Positions 50,439 through 63,406 of a stretch of 64,000 nucleotides of DNA are shown here, piece after piece. Numbering within the stretch: position 1 is the stretch's first letter; each line of letters starts with the position of its first letter. The position numbers and the translations under genes were made by a program. Origin of the DNA: Styela clava (lineage: Eukaryota > Chordata > Ascidiacea > Stolidobranchia > Styelidae); contig NC_135252.1 in NCBI RefSeq assembly GCF_964204865.1, positions 7,461,383 to 7,525,382 of the forward strand, written 5' to 3'. The notes beneath the pieces were generated by a model that saw nothing but the letters and a program-made list of their open reading frames with translations, made no database searches and was not told where the DNA came from.

Positions 50439-51847
50439 ATAAATCACAACTGTGGTCTGTTTTAAACAAATATATGTGAATAAATCTCTGTGTCTCCTTT
50501 ACAATGCAAAGCAACTGGATATCAGTCATCAGTCACTCAAACCTGAAACCCAAGTGCAGTTTCAAGTATTTTGTGGCGTCTAAAGCTGCCGCAAAACCAT
50601 GGCAAGATTTCCAAACCATGGCCGCTATAGCCAAACCTATGGCAACTGACTTTTTAGCTGCCACAAACCAATGGCGAGCTGCCGTTACCGCGACAGCAAA
50701 TTGAAAACCAAAGGCGGGTAAAATTTTTCTGCCATAAACAGGGCATGTCGGCTGTAATGGTAGGGCTGCCCCTAATGGTAATAAATATTGGGTAGGTCTG
50801 TAGGTTGGAACATTTTTTTTATAAATACAATTTGGATAGATTTGAGGTTAGATTTGAGGTTTAAATAGATATAATTCCGCATGATAAACTAAAATCTGGT
50901 ACACGACTTTGTGAATATACCGGTATTACTGAATAGCGCCATGGCAAGAGACGCCACGATTCGTTCGTGGCGGGAGCTGCCATGAAGTGGTAAGAACGGC
51001 GACTCCTGAAACCAGTAAACCTTATAATTAATAGATTAATGCCATCGAGTAGTTCAGTCTGTCAGTAGTTGGAAAGGCTAAGGCTGTGCGGGACGAAACA
51101 GCTTGTGTCGAAAAGTCTGTAAACCAAGCAGAAATGATCATGACAATACAATCATTGTATAAGAAAATAACTAAATAAAGCAATAATTAATAATGCAGTA
51201 CTGTAATACAGTAATAAGGGAACACAGCAGGATAGGCTGACAGTGATAGATACTTTATTTCTTTATAAACAGGGTGAGAATAGCGGGATCAAGAAAGCAG
51301 ATTGGCCAGAACTTACCATAGACTACTTGTACAACGTAGGTAACAGTACGGCACAGGACGAAACGTATCTGTACCGGTATATTTTAGACGCCTGGTCATA
51401 TCAGCATATTGCTGTATTGTGCAGGGGGGTGTCAGTCTGCACTGCTGTACCGGTAGTGGAGCAGCGGCAGAGCGGAGAGAAACTGGTACGATTTCAGCAT
51501 TTGCAATTTGCGTTCCTCAGCATTAGGAACATTATGTAGGCTACCGGCACATAACTTTTGTAACATTTCGCTGATTCATATTCCAAATGAACACAAAAGA
51601 AAGCCTTATAAACCAACAACACGGCGGGCGACTCAGCAGTCAACAGCCAAAATAACCTTCCGATGGATTCCGCGTGGTGGCGCCCTAATAGAATGATCAT
51701 AGTTGGGTATATAGCAATGAAAAATGGTAAAATCCTGATACACAAAAGAAAGTGGCATTTATTTATATAATAGTCGATCAAGTGACTTTTTGCTATTTAA
51801 TTACATATTATTGTTTTTCTTTCCTTAAATACATAAGATGTGATATG
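50439..51847. other. Non-coding stretch
   Basis: No gene recognised. Slightly GC-richer than the surroundings, with three TACCGGTA octamers (50918, 51372, 51448) and repeated CCATGG-containing words near 50,590-50,650. The ORF at 51,243-51,539 has no known motif. Confidence 0.4.
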
Positions 51848-52158
51848 TTGCTGTTTTCTTATAACATTATTAGACTACAATTGCAAACATTGTGAGAAAT
51901 TACCTTTTATAACTGTATTGCTGAATTAAAAATTGTTATTTCAATATTATTCTATTTGCTATATGATTGCCCTTATATGGTATATACCTAAAAGGTGAGA
52001 TTTTTATTTGCTAAATGATTGCCCCTGTATGGTATATACATATAATGTCAGATTTTCTCAGTTTTCTAATAACATAATTAGATTGCGAATGCAAACATTG
52101 TGATACTTTTTATGACTGTATTACTGATATTGTTTATTTCAATATAATTCTATTTAGA
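51848..52158 (+). repeat. Diverged ~200-bp tandem duplication with a nested ~50-bp duplication
   Basis: The block GTTTTCTTATAACATTATTA then ATTGCAAACATTGTGA, ending ATTTCAATATTATTCTATTT (51,851-51,955), recurs at 52,050-52,155 with about 85% identity. Between them TTTGCTATATGATTGCCCTT ... GGTATATAC is itself doubled (51,955 and 52,007). A poly(A) run follows at 52,157. Confidence 0.8.
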
Positions 52159-52351
52159 AAAAAAAAAAAAAAAAAAAGAAAGCGAAAAAAGTTATCCAAT
52201 ATACCGGGGCAAATTAGCTTTACATAATGAAAAGGATATTGGTGTGAAGTTGATTTGATGGCTAAGGTATAGAGAGAGTGATCCCATTTCGGGTGCTTTT
52301 TGCATGGTGTGATGAATTCTTCTGTGTCCCAAGCAAAATGTCCTCCCAGAT

Positions 52352-52440
52352 AAGGGGTAACCAACCCGCGGCTCACGAGCCGCATATGGCTCTTGCTCCG
52401 GTTTCATGCGGCCCGTTTCGCCTTGGTTATTTTAAGGAAA
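52352..52440 (+). mobile_element. hAT-like terminus fragment
   Basis: GGGGTAACCAACCCGCGGCT followed by CACGAGCCGCATATGGCTCT resembles the 5' end of hAT elements of the CAGGGGTGGCCAACCTGCGGCTC type. The first two bases of the CAG are changed. No partner end was found. Confidence 0.5.
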
Positions 52441-52571
52441 AAATAACTTGCAAACTACGATCCATCATGTTCCGATTAAACACATTATGATTCATCTCGT
52501 ATTCTTCTTTTACAGATGGATTCATTTGTATGTATGTCTTCATATTAACATTTGCCTTGGTTAACGAATCA

Positions 52572-52812
52572 ATAATTGGACACGTATAGTGGACATATCG
52601 ATCGTTTTGTTGATATGTTGTTCTTTGACACTTTTTGGACACCTAGTGGAAATATTAAAAAAATGCTTTTCTCTTTGATCATCGGACCAATTGCTTTGAA
52701 ATTTTTAGTGGTTAAAGATGAAATTTTTCTCCAGAAGGCTATTACTTTTATTTATTTCAAATATTTCTGTTAGCTCTGTAAGGTTTGTTTTTGTTTGCTA
52801 TGACGTCACTGA
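52572..52812 (-). repeat. Dispersed repeat family D, copy 2
   Basis: Reverse complement of most of 3,575-3,765: GTGGACATATCGATCGTTTT, then CCAATTGCTTTGAAATTTTT and TTTGCTATGACGTCA in the order expected for the inverted copy. Confidence 0.7.
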
Positions 52813-52928
52813 ACGTTCTGCGGACGCATATGCAGGCACTCCTCCGTTGGCGTGACAGCGGATTGCAAGTTTTTCGAGGTTACCGGTGAATGGCGGTAAT
52901 GCTAACGGTACGATAGACCGTACTTCAC

Positions 52929-53082
52929 TGCTTGGCTTGGCGTGGATATATTTGTAGACTGTGGTCTAAAGGTACGGTAAACTGTACCGGTACCGATACT
53001 GTACTGCTTCGCTCGGTGTGAATATATTTGTAGACTGTGACCGAAATGCTTCGCTTGGTGTGAATATATTTGTAGACTGTGG
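52929..53082 (+). repeat. Three imperfect copies of a 36-bp unit
   Basis: GCTTCGCTTGGTGTGAATAT followed by ATTTGTAGACTGTGG occurs at 52929, 53004 and 53047. The first spacer (39 bp) contains nested GGTACGGTAAACTGTACCGG palindromic sequence; the second is only a few bases. Confidence 0.8.
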
Positions 53083-53212
53083 TATCTGCTGTTATAATAC
53101 CGTGATAAATCGAATAAGTTGGTTTTGCAAAGAAGAAGCATCTGGCATTACAGGTAGGAAGGGGAACACGTACTGGTAAGTCACCGCATATGATTTTTGG
53201 GGAATTGTTCTG

Positions 53213-53360
53213 CGTGTCCATATATTTGAGCATTGCTCTCTTGTTATCATATATGTTGTTGTTGGTATTTTTTTTCATATTGTCATTGCTGCTGCAAAAA
53301 ATCGCTCTTATCTTTAACTACTGGACCAATCGCTTTGTAATTTTCTGTGAATAAAGACCG
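53213..53360 (-). repeat. Dispersed repeat family D, copy 3 (partial)
   Basis: Shares GTGTCCATATATTTGAG and a CTCTCTTGTT block with the inverse of 3,505-3,560, and CTGGACCAATCGCTTTG with the inverse of 3,656-3,672. Order of the blocks differs from copy 1, so the family may be built of tandem units. Confidence 0.55.
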
Positions 53361-53745
53361 GTACTGCACAAGATTAGATACCCTAATACTTCGTTTTGGC
53401 TTTCGGGTGCATATATTTGACAATTGCTTTTTTATTATTATTTAATATTTCAAGAATAGAGGTTAAAAGTTTTGTAACGTTTTTGTTTTTAAAATTATTC
53501 CGGGTGTTTGCATAAACCCATCGGTTGAGCATCAAGTAAAATATTGTAGAATACAGTAATATTAACAAACATGGGAACAGTGTCGATATCCTTTGCCGAG
53601 AAACGACATAAACGGTATGGATATATGGTCCCAGTCGCCATTTGCTTATACACTCTGTCTTTTTTTATTGTTATACACCATAAGCATTTCACAATGAATG
53701 CATTTCGTGAAGAAAAAATAATATTCACACTTTACTTAAATATAG

Positions 53746-56352
53746 CAGTGGCGGCGCGTCAATAGGGCCAACCGGTGCAATCCCCCGATTGTTTTTTCGG
53801 TATAATAAAAAATATTCGAAATATACCTCAATATCGGTTGCACAGACTGTCTACACTAGCCATATTCTCCCGACATGGTTCATTTTTCACTCGCAAAGCC
53901 TTCGCCGAACGTCGACGGGGCGACGCCGATTTTGCCGCGGTTGCTCATTGTATATCATATTCTCTCTTTTATCTTCCACTCGCCGCGTTTGTCTCGATTG
54001 TTTTCTGTTTCTTTTACTAAATCATCGGGGCCGATCGGGGCTAGCCCCGAAATTATGACGACACAATGCCGACGTTTCTTACAACAACGTGTTGACATAT
54101 TCACGCATTCCTTCTCGTTCGTTGGTTGCTTGAAGAGTTGATAGTTTCCTCGCCTTCGTTTTTGTCGCTTGTTTCGCTTTTTGAATCAGTTAGAGACCTT
54201 TAGTCCATTTGCTTTCGATTTTCCACATTCCTTTTGAGCTCCTCACTTCTTTCCGGCTTCGCATTTCTTAGCCTTAGACCTAATAACGAATAAGGTTGAT
54301 GCACTACTTCGCACTCCGTTTTCGCAGCTGCCGCTGGGACAAAAATTAGAGGTACAACGTCTTGGGCCTTACCAACCAAAAAAAAGTGTTCACTGGAACA
54401 ATCCCATGACGGAGGAAGGCGTCGGCGTACATTCTGCGCAGAAACTTGGTATAAAAAACACGAATGGTTGTGTTACAGCGAGGACAAAAATGCACTTTTT
54501 TGTTTTTATTGCCTACTTTTTGCTACCGCCCGTGACTCACGTTGGTGTAAATATGGTTTTAGAGATCTTAAACATCTTTCCGAGCGTGCCAGGGATCATC
54601 AATCTTCTATGGAGCATCTGGACAATGCAGTAAAATACCGAACATTCGGAAATGTTAATATTGCAGCACAGTTGGATGAAGAACGCGCGATTTCTATTCG
54701 TCAGCACAACCAAAACGTCGAGAAAACCGCCATGTTCTCAGTCGATTGATAGATGTTTTGAAGTTCATTGGTTGTCACGAGCTGTCCCTCCGTGGGCACG
54801 ATGAACGGGCTGGCTCTTCTAATAGAGGGGTATTTTTGGATATGGTGGAATACACCGCATCCCTAGATACAGTATTGAGAGATCATCTTGATGCCGCAAC
54901 TGTTTCGAAAGGGACATCTAAGGATATCCAAAATGATTTGCTCGACTCAATGTATAAAATTTATTTACAACATTTGGCTCTGGAAATTGAGAATTGCCAG
55001 TTCCTTTCGATTCAGTCTGACGAGACAACTGACATCACGTGCGTTTCCCAACTGGCTGTGATTTTTCGGTTTGTGAAAGATGGTGAACCTACCGAAAGAT
55101 TTCACAGCTTTATACCAATCGTTGATCGCACGGCTTGCGGGATATCGGCTGTACTGAAAGAAGTGTTACAGCCTTACAACGCGAAGTCAAAATTGATAGC
55201 TCAAACTTATGACGGCGCGGCAGTCATGAGTGGGTCGAAACATGGTGTTCAAGTTTATATAAAAGAAGATTTTCCTCATGCGCATTTTTTACATTGTTAT
55301 GCACACCAATTTAACCTCGTTATTAAAAATATGTGTCTTGATACCCCTCTCGTCTGTATATTTTTTGCAAATGTTTCGGGGTTTTCTTCATTTTTTCCGT
55401 TTCGCCGAAGCGCTCTGACCTCCTTCGCCAGATATGTAGCCGCCGTCTCCCAGCTTGTGCACCAACACGTTGGAACTTCCAATCACGCGTGGTGCAGGGC
55501 GTGTCCGAAATTAGGTCTGATCTCATTGAGTGTTTCAATGGCATTCAGAGTTTGGGACGAACGCTCTGTGAGGGAGGCGGCAGGTCTAAAGCGTCTGTTA
55601 GAAGATGGTGAGTTTTCATTTTTTCTCGCTTTTTTCTCCACAATATTCTATCACGTGGATGTATTAAACGGCGCATTGCAGTCAAGGCTAATGGATGGAG
55701 CGTCTGTGCAGTCGTGTATTTCAGACTTCTGCGATGCTGTATCTCGTATCCGGGAAACAATAAAATACGACGACACATGGAGTGCTTCTTTACGCCGCGG
55801 GCAAACAACGCAGCGTTTGATTTTGTCTGCAAAGGAATGCTGTGACATTCTGGTGAATCAAATAGGCGATCGTCTGCGCACTGAACACCTTGCCGCGTTC
55901 TCTTTGATGAACCCCAAAAATTTTTCAAAATTTGCACGTCAATTTCCCATACATTTGTTGGCTACTGTCTCCAAATTTTACCCCATGATAAACGTGGGTA
56001 AATTGGAAAATGAATTGCCAATCAAACTTTTTTGAACATCACATCAACTTGCGCGCTCTATGGGTTCCTCATAGATAACACTCTAGTAACTACCTTTGCG
56101 GCGTCTGCAAAATTTCTGGACATCATTTTGACGACGCCTATTTCTCCCGCCGACGCAGAGCGAACATTCAGCACGCTGAAGCGTATTAAAACGTATCTCA
56201 GAAACACAATGAAGCAAGATAGATCAAATTCCTTGGCTGTTTCATTCATTCACAGAGACGTTATTTCTGGGATGCATGACTTTAATCAGCGCGTTATTGA
56301 GCCTTTTGCTTCCAAGAAACCGCGGCGTGTTGCATATATGTTCAAGCAGTAG
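53746..56352 (+). pseudogene. Decayed hAT transposon with ZMYM1-like transposase
   Basis: The left end at 53746 reads CAGTGGCGGCGCGTC, a hAT-type terminus. From about 54,255 the transposase can be followed: LPLGQKLEVQRLGPY, a TTF-type zinc finger (FCAETWYKKHEWLCYS, then FCFYC, 54,430-54,520), SLRGHDE in the DUF4371-like region, the RNase-H-like catalytic part with SDETTD (~55,016-55,033), YDGAAVMSG and HCYAHQFNLV, and the C-terminal dimerisation block SPADAERTFSTLKRIKTYLR (56,140-56,199). Frame changes are needed near 54,380-54,415 and 54,705-54,725, and a TGA at 56,033-56,035 with a change of frame separates the last part, so no intact protein can be made. The right end was not identified. 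ZMYM-type transposases of this sort are widespread in animal genomes. Confidence 0.85.
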
Positions 56353-59072
56353 AAGTCTAGCAGCATATATATCTATGAGTCAGCGACGCATGTCCTTATC
56401 TTTGCATAACTTTCCTTTCTTCATAGTAACGTTTTAAACCTTATCTTAGGTTTTGTCTGCTTTCCCGAAGTTTCTGTTAATATGGGGCTCGACTTCTCAT
56501 AAAGTTTTTTCTAAGGACTTAGGAATAATAAACGGGTTTTATTTAAAAAAAAATAGTATCAAATTCAGAAAATTGATGGGGATTCCACGACGAGTTCGGT
56601 GTATATTATATATATATTTATTTCACTCGAGAGAATAAGATTTGTTGGTGACCTATTTATCAGAATTTTTCTTATCTGTGGAATGATTTTTGGGCAACAT
56701 GAGAAATTACGACTGAGATAGATTTCTGTCCCCTTCAGCTGACAATCCGCGGATATGTTTAAAAATCTGATATATATATATATATATGAATAATAATTCG
56801 AAAAATCGACGGAACATGTCAATCTACCGCAGAAACAATAAATTAAAATACACAGCAGCAGTCGCCCAACAGGACGCGCTGTTGAGACTCTTATGAATGT
56901 TGACCGCGTAGTATTACCGACACACAGAAGTCATTTTCGAACCCGGAAAAGTTATAATATTCACAGTTGACTCCACTGGTATTTTTAATTGTTATAAACT
57001 TTAGCAAACTTCATTTTATAGGTCATGTAAATATATTGCACTGATTTTATGAGGCAGTTGTTCAACGATCCATACAAGAATCGATCCTCTGGTGTATCAT
57101 TATGGCACTTTATTATTTTTCAAGGATACTTATATTTTTTGCGCTTAAGCGGACACATGCTATTTGATGAGAAAATAAATTGCCAAAATTAGTTATAAAA
57201 CTGTAAACAGTTATATTACGACATAGCCTACTACGTTTGAAATAAATCGTCTGGCTGGAGTTAGTTATTCCGCGATAAAATTATAAATAATGCACAATCA
57301 TTCTTTTCTTTGTCGTTTTTTGTGTTAAAAGGGGCAATCAGAACAAAAAAAATGTCTGTATTCATAAACGTAACATACCGTATTCATTTAATCATGCGGA
57401 GTTCTTTAAACCTGATATCTCCCTCCAAAAATTTACACCATATTTAGGTAACTGTTTGGATTAGCTTTTGATAGCTTAATTACGTAATTATCCAAAAAGA
57501 TTTATGAATCACTAACAGCGGTAGAGCAATGTCACAGCCGATTATTAAAATTGCCCATGATTAAAAATATGACCATAGCTCAACAATCTGGTTTTGAGTT
57601 TTTGTGAAGCAGCAATTATGGCTCAATAATTATGATCTCTTAGAATAATATCGATTACATATTACAACACTAAATCTATCCTGTTTTTGGTGAAATATAG
57701 GAACTATTTTCTCAACATGAGCCGACATACATACGCACAATCCTAAACTTGGGGCCCAAAGAAAAAGATACAAAATTTTTTTAGCTTTTTCTTCGTATAA
57801 TAAAGAACTCACTCTCCTATCTTCGTAAAATTTGACTTCTCGTTAGGAAATGTCAATGTCAACAAAAAACAATGCTTTCTTGGTGTCTAGCTTGAATCCG
57901 TATTCACCAGATTATCTCAAAGAAAAGCGCTTGAGTTTCAAAATCAAAAATATGTATCGTTCTCCTCATTTTCTTTGAACGGCTATTTCGGGTTACGGCT
58001 AAAACGTTGTTCAAGTTTATTCGGTCGTATAACGCTCAACTCAATTTATATTATATAAGGTGGTGCACATGCTGTTTTATGTATTTTTATATTGTTGAGC
58101 AGAACCCGATCAAGAATTAAGAAAATATACGAGAAAGGTGTATTTAACAATGATAGTATATAGTCTACTAATTATTTAACGAGGCCGTGAAAATTTGACA
58201 TATATAATATACAAATGGGAGAAGAGAGCAATCTTCAACTCCGTCCCTTGTTGAAAATACGGAACTTGATAATAATCACTTAATTCAAGATAAGAATTTC
58301 ATGCATAAATCCTGATATTTAAAAATTGAAAGGTTAAGTAGTGAATGAATAACTTTGAATTGATTTTGTTACAATGATAAAGCACAGTACACTACAGTGT
58401 TCTGTCATGTTATCCATTTTGAGTAATTTCTTATAATAATCGGCAACGTATATCTCAAGTATTTTGAGAAGATACCATTAACAGCTTAGAAGTGATATAT
58501 AACATGAGAAAACCGTTTATCAAGATGTTGCATCGCATGGAAATTTTGTATATGCTTCAAGTGCATTTGAATAAATATAGTGGAACCGTTTCAAAAAATT
58601 ACAACTAAGAGTGTAATTTATAATTCGGTAGTTATACACTTTAATTTAACCTTTTTGTGCGTTTTCATTGAGGTGAATTGAAACTCTTATATTCTGAATG
58701 CAATGATTGTGTTTATTGTATTGAAAAATCTCACAAACGTTGTTTGCACTAAAGCACAAATTCATACACAATCTATACCCTACAACTTCGCCGACGGCAA
58801 AATAAACACGACATACTTCGTGTAAAGCTCGTGCTAAAGGCCGTGACTCGAGTGTGCAACGTATGAAAATTAGCGTGTGTTTATAAAATACAGGTAAACG
58901 TAAAAATGAGCGTAATATTTACTCAAATCTAAAATTCGGTTGAAAAAATTAAGTTTCATTGTGATAGAGATACTTATAGCAATGTAATATTTTCGCCTTT
59001 TTACCACCCGGAAAGAAATATTTGAGCTTCGGTGTATCGCTACGCACTATAGGATTTAATTTACATATTTAT
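56353..59072. other. Non-coding stretch between the hAT transposase and the GS upstream region
   Basis: No gene recognised. AT-rich with short TA runs (56,770-56,785). The 3' half of the hAT element, including its right end, may lie in the first few hundred bases. Confidence 0.4.
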
Positions 59073-59148
59073 CCCGGGAGAAAGAAAAAATGATAAGACG
59101 GCTTAATCATAGAGCGAACCACGGTCTCTCGTCCGGTTACCAGTCCAG
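59073..59148 (-). repeat. SINE-like repeat family A, 3' end, copy 4
   Basis: On the minus strand it contains GGTAACCGGACGAGAG and GCCGTCTTATC and ends TCTCCCGGGAT, matching the last ~80 bp of the copies at 5,814 and 25,063. Only the 3' part is present, as for 5'-truncated SINEs. Confidence 0.75.
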
Positions 59149-59658
59149 AAACCTAAGCAGTCAGAAGAGGTATTACGTTTTGATCTGTGTGTTTGTGTGG
59201 ATCTCAGGATTTGTGAAATGACTTCTCGGGTAGATTCTACCAATGCAAGGCCTAGGTCAGAACGGTGGTATAATTTCAGCATGTTAAGGTTACGGATTAT
59301 AAATATAGTTGTTTCGGTCTCGCCTATGTAGTTATCTGCTGTAGATATCGACCAGAACTCGATCTGGTTGGTTATTTATTTCCACGCAGAGGAATGATTG
59401 GTGAATGGACGAGAGGCCACAGCGATAGTTCGATTTTTACACGCAGGCTTCAGTCCGTGACTCGTTCTGCCAATCGCCATCCTTGCACCGCTAAATACCC
59501 ACTTGTGCAACATCGACAGAACGGGAATTCCAGTGTGATCACAAACACTATGTTGACTTGAGAAACATTCTATTTTCACTCCGCGTACGTGGCCAGGCTG
59601 ATCAAATGGCCAGTTCTGTGTTTGTAGCGCTGTTGACTCCATTTTTACACGGGATAGG

Positions 59659-59665
59659 TATAAAA
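59659..59665 (+). promoter_or_regulatory. Probable TATA box of glutamine synthetase
   Basis: TATAAAA in a locally GC-richer region. About 30 bp downstream begins a segment (around 59,690-59,727) that ends in an excellent donor, CCGT|GTGAGT. An acceptor TTTCGTTTAG at 60,693-60,702 lies 5 bp before the GS ATG. Together these suggest a short noncoding first exon and a ~975-bp 5'UTR intron. Transcript data would be needed to be sure. Confidence 0.5.
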
Positions 59666-60707
59666 TCCAAGCATGTCTTCGATGCCTTCAAAGCGCCATG
59701 TCGCCAAGTGCCCCCGGCCATCACCGTGTGAGTGTCTTATAATTGAGATCATTCAATTTAATACAAAATAGGATAAGAGTGCATACAACACGACTACGGG
59801 TATTTATACTTCGCGTGAGAACAATTTCGATTTCAAACCGGCAATACAATACCGGGAAGGTTTTCAGACGCATGTCGTGCATCTTGTGTTGTCGGTAATC
59901 GCGGGGTTAATGCGCTCCTCGCTTATCAAGTGTTTATGACGCAATAACTCATCACAATGGTTTCGTTCTCACTCGTATGATAAGCTATTGCGTTACTGGA
60001 CGGGGTGTTGGTGCTGGTAGTTTCTTTTTTCTTTTGGTGAATTTAGGTAAAGTTAGGCGTCTTTTATATATTCAAGGATGGCTTTGAATAGGTTTTAGTC
60101 TGAAAGTGACGGCGTTGAGCGTATTTGCACTGCCAAGTTAAAGCCCAAGTTTGGGTTCAATTTTGCTTATTTCACTACCGTGTTACCGGTACTTTATATC
60201 ACATCTTACTTTGTCACATTCAAAGAACTGAGTTTTATATACGTACTAACCATAAATTACTTCGGTCGGAAGTGGACAAGAACTCAACCATATTACAATA
60301 TTAATATTAACAGGTATGAATTTATTTGAAAGTTGTAAATTAATCAGATAACTACGGTATCTGACTATTCTGGTGGAGGCAACAGTAAACTATCAGCCAG
60401 TTATTTAAATTAGATCTAATGGAGAAGTAAAGCACATTTTTTTGGCCTTTACTTGAGACAGTCTAACAGTTCAATGTCCGACAATCTTTGTCTGATATAA
60501 TCTGTAAATTCGTTGTCATCACCTCAATATAAATCCAGGAAGGGGTAAAATTGGTGCCAGTATCTGCCAGTTGAGCAGTTTTATAAATTTAGGAATTAAG
60601 ACCTAAAACATAAAAATTTCTCGCCCCTTTTGTAAGGACCTGATGCCGCATTACAATCTTTAGATTTCGATCATATTCAAATTATTCTTATATTTCGTTT
60701 AGACAAA

Positions 60708-63406
60708 ATGCCTTCTTCACATTTATTAAACAAGACAGCCAGGTCTGATTATATGGCTCTTGACATCGGAGAAAGCTGTCAAGCAATGTACATATGGATT
60801 GATGGTACCGGACAAACACTCAGAGTCAAAACAAAAACACTTCCCAGAGAACCAATATCTATAGAAGGTTAGTTTATTTCACTCATTTATTTTTTTATCA
60901 TTCTTAATATATAAGATTGGGAACACGAATCAAAACTAGTTTCATCTATGAATGAAAACAATATTACGATATATTAATTTATATATAAAGTATAACAGTA
61001 TAAAGTGATTTCAATTACAAATACCCTAAACCATTGACTTTCATATTGGGTAGTTTTAATTGAAATAATTCGAATTATGGTTTCAAAAATATTGAGTTTG
61101 ACAAACTATAAATTTCCTATTTATCACAGCTAATTGTCTGTACCTTTTTCAGAAATCCCGGAATGGAATTTTGATGGTTCAAGTACCGGACAAGCAGAAG
61201 GATCAAACAGTGATTGTTTTTTAAAACCTGTGGCAATGTTTAGAGATCCATTCAGAGGAGATCCTAATAAATTAATTCTTTGTGAAGTTTTGAACTATAA
61301 ACATGAACCAGTAGGTTAGTAATTTGTATTGTTTTGCTATTTGACAACAGTAGAAACTATTTTCTTTTTGTATTTAGAGAATTACTTTCGATCAGAACTG
61401 TTTTTATTTTAGTAATCTGGCTGATTATTTCTTTCTTGGATCTTAAAGTTATTTGTAAATTACCCAATTATTTATTTCCAAATTTTAAATAAATTTTTTC
61501 AGCTACAAATCACAGGCATTCATGTCTGCAAGTAATGGAAGAAGCAAAGATTGCTCGACCTTGGTTTGGAATTGAACAAGAATACACATTACTTGACGTT
61601 GATGGACATCCATTTGGTTGGCCTAAACAGGGTTATCCTGGCCCACAAGGTAAGAATAAGAGAAACATATTCAAAATGTATGGGCTAATTTGTAATAGAT
61701 AGTTTTTTCAGTCCACTGATATCCACTAAAATGTATTCCATTTCATCTATTTTACAATACTTTTATAACACTTAATTTATATGGTAATCCAAATACATGG
61801 CTTATTGCATAGGCTATATAGGAATTAAAATTAGAATGTTCTTTTATATTGTATATTTTTTATTACTTTTGTCTTTCATGGTTTATTTTAGCACAATACA
61901 TAACTTGAATTCCATCGATTTAGAATAATATATTAAATATTTCATTTAGCACATACTTGCTGATATTCAGTTCTCTATTGTAATAAACCTTTCACATATG
62001 TAGGCCTATGTATTGTTTTACGTGTTTGAAAGTTTTGCAGCTTATGTATGTTTGAATTTTGTAATGTCTGCAAATATTTTATTCAACCGGTTCAGACTAT
62101 TGGTGTTTGTTCTGCTGAGTTCAGTGGTGGTTTATTTCACCTGATCACACAACCAGACCTGTGTAGTGGTGGACATCTGTTTTAATATATTGCCAAGATA
62201 CCGTCATGCTATACTAATAATATTTACATATGTGTTTAAATGGCAATAAAAAATTATTTTTAATGGTGAATGAATCTTTTTATGCTGATTGAATTATTGT
62301 TTAATTGAATTGACTTAGAAAAGTCAACATAATCATTAAATACTCATAAATGATGATTGCATAACATGTCATAATATTACATGCTATACCAGACACAAAC
62401 TCATTTTTTAATATTCACACTTAATTTTACATACATGTTGAACATTTTCTGAGAATTGAAATCAAAGGCTGTAAAATATTGATTTTATTTTCAGTGATGC
62501 GAAAATAAATTTATCCTCTGGACAAACAAATATTCTTAATAAATATTATCAAAAGAAAAACAATTTTGTATTCATCAAATTGAAAAAAAATAAGATAAGT
62601 TCTTGCCCGAAAGCTTGTTGTTGCTAATTGACAATTATGCATTTAAAGTGTTGATGGGAATGGTGGTTCAAATGTGCTAATTGCATTTCCAAATATGATA
62701 TTAGCCGAGTTCAGATGCAAATGTCATTAAAACTATGTATTTGTCCTTTCAATTTCTTTGTTACTTTACCTGTTCGCCTACTTCGAATTGGGAGTATTTG
62801 CTGAATGTAAATAAAACTTTACCATCTTCTGCATACTTGTAGCATGAATGGGTTTCCCTTATTTGAGCAAATCATGTTGAGAAATGCAGATTCAGCACAA
62901 AGTTGGACTTTGGCCGCTTGCCTCACCCAATAAAAAAAACATGGTTTATTGTATTGTCATCTTTGCTTATTATATATAACAATTGTAAATTGTGTTGACA
63001 TTTGTTTCTCAAATAGAAATAGGATAATGCGAAGTTGCATTTTTTTTTTGGTTATTTAGGTGTCATTTTGTGGATGTCATATGGATTGTGTTACGAAATG
63101 ATTCTCTTTATTCATCTCTATTGATTTGTGCATGGTTGCATAATATGTAGTCAAAAATTTGTTGAAACAAAAAAACAAAATCTTACTTCACTTATTACAG
63201 CCTACAGGTTCCACGAAGCTACTTTTATCAAAATTTCTGTTAAATATTTATCGTTTTGCATTTCAGGACCTTATTATTGCGGAGTTGGCACTGGTCGAGT
63301 GTATGGCCGAGATGTTGTCGAAGCCCATTATCGAGCCTGTCTTTATGCTGGCATTAGGATTTGTGGCACAAATGCAGAAGTAATGCCAGCACAATGGGAA
63401 TATCAG
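60708..63406 (+). CDS. GLUL: Glutamine synthetase, 5' part (4 coding exons; runs off the window)
   Basis: Class II (eukaryotic) glutamine synthetase, which makes glutamine from glutamate, ammonia and ATP. Coding exons seen: 60708-60867, 61153-61314, 61503-61649, 63267-63406; all introns GT..AG and in frame, giving the first 203 residues of an expected ~370. Visible family blocks are [18 protein letters not shown] (~36-53), [19 protein letters not shown] (~56-74), the metal-binding [19 protein letters not shown] (~130-148; Glu132 and Glu134), then [19 protein letters not shown] (~157-175) and the MPAQWEYQ block (~196-203). The remaining exons lie beyond 63,406, where a GTATTT donor opens an intron that is still open at the window edge. 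A further intron probably splits the 5'UTR. It is the only gene in the window with a recognisable TATA box. Confidence 0.95.

Noticed and set aside
55297-55937. Minus-strand ORFs of 61-130 codons
   Set aside because: Antisense of the hAT transposase remnant.
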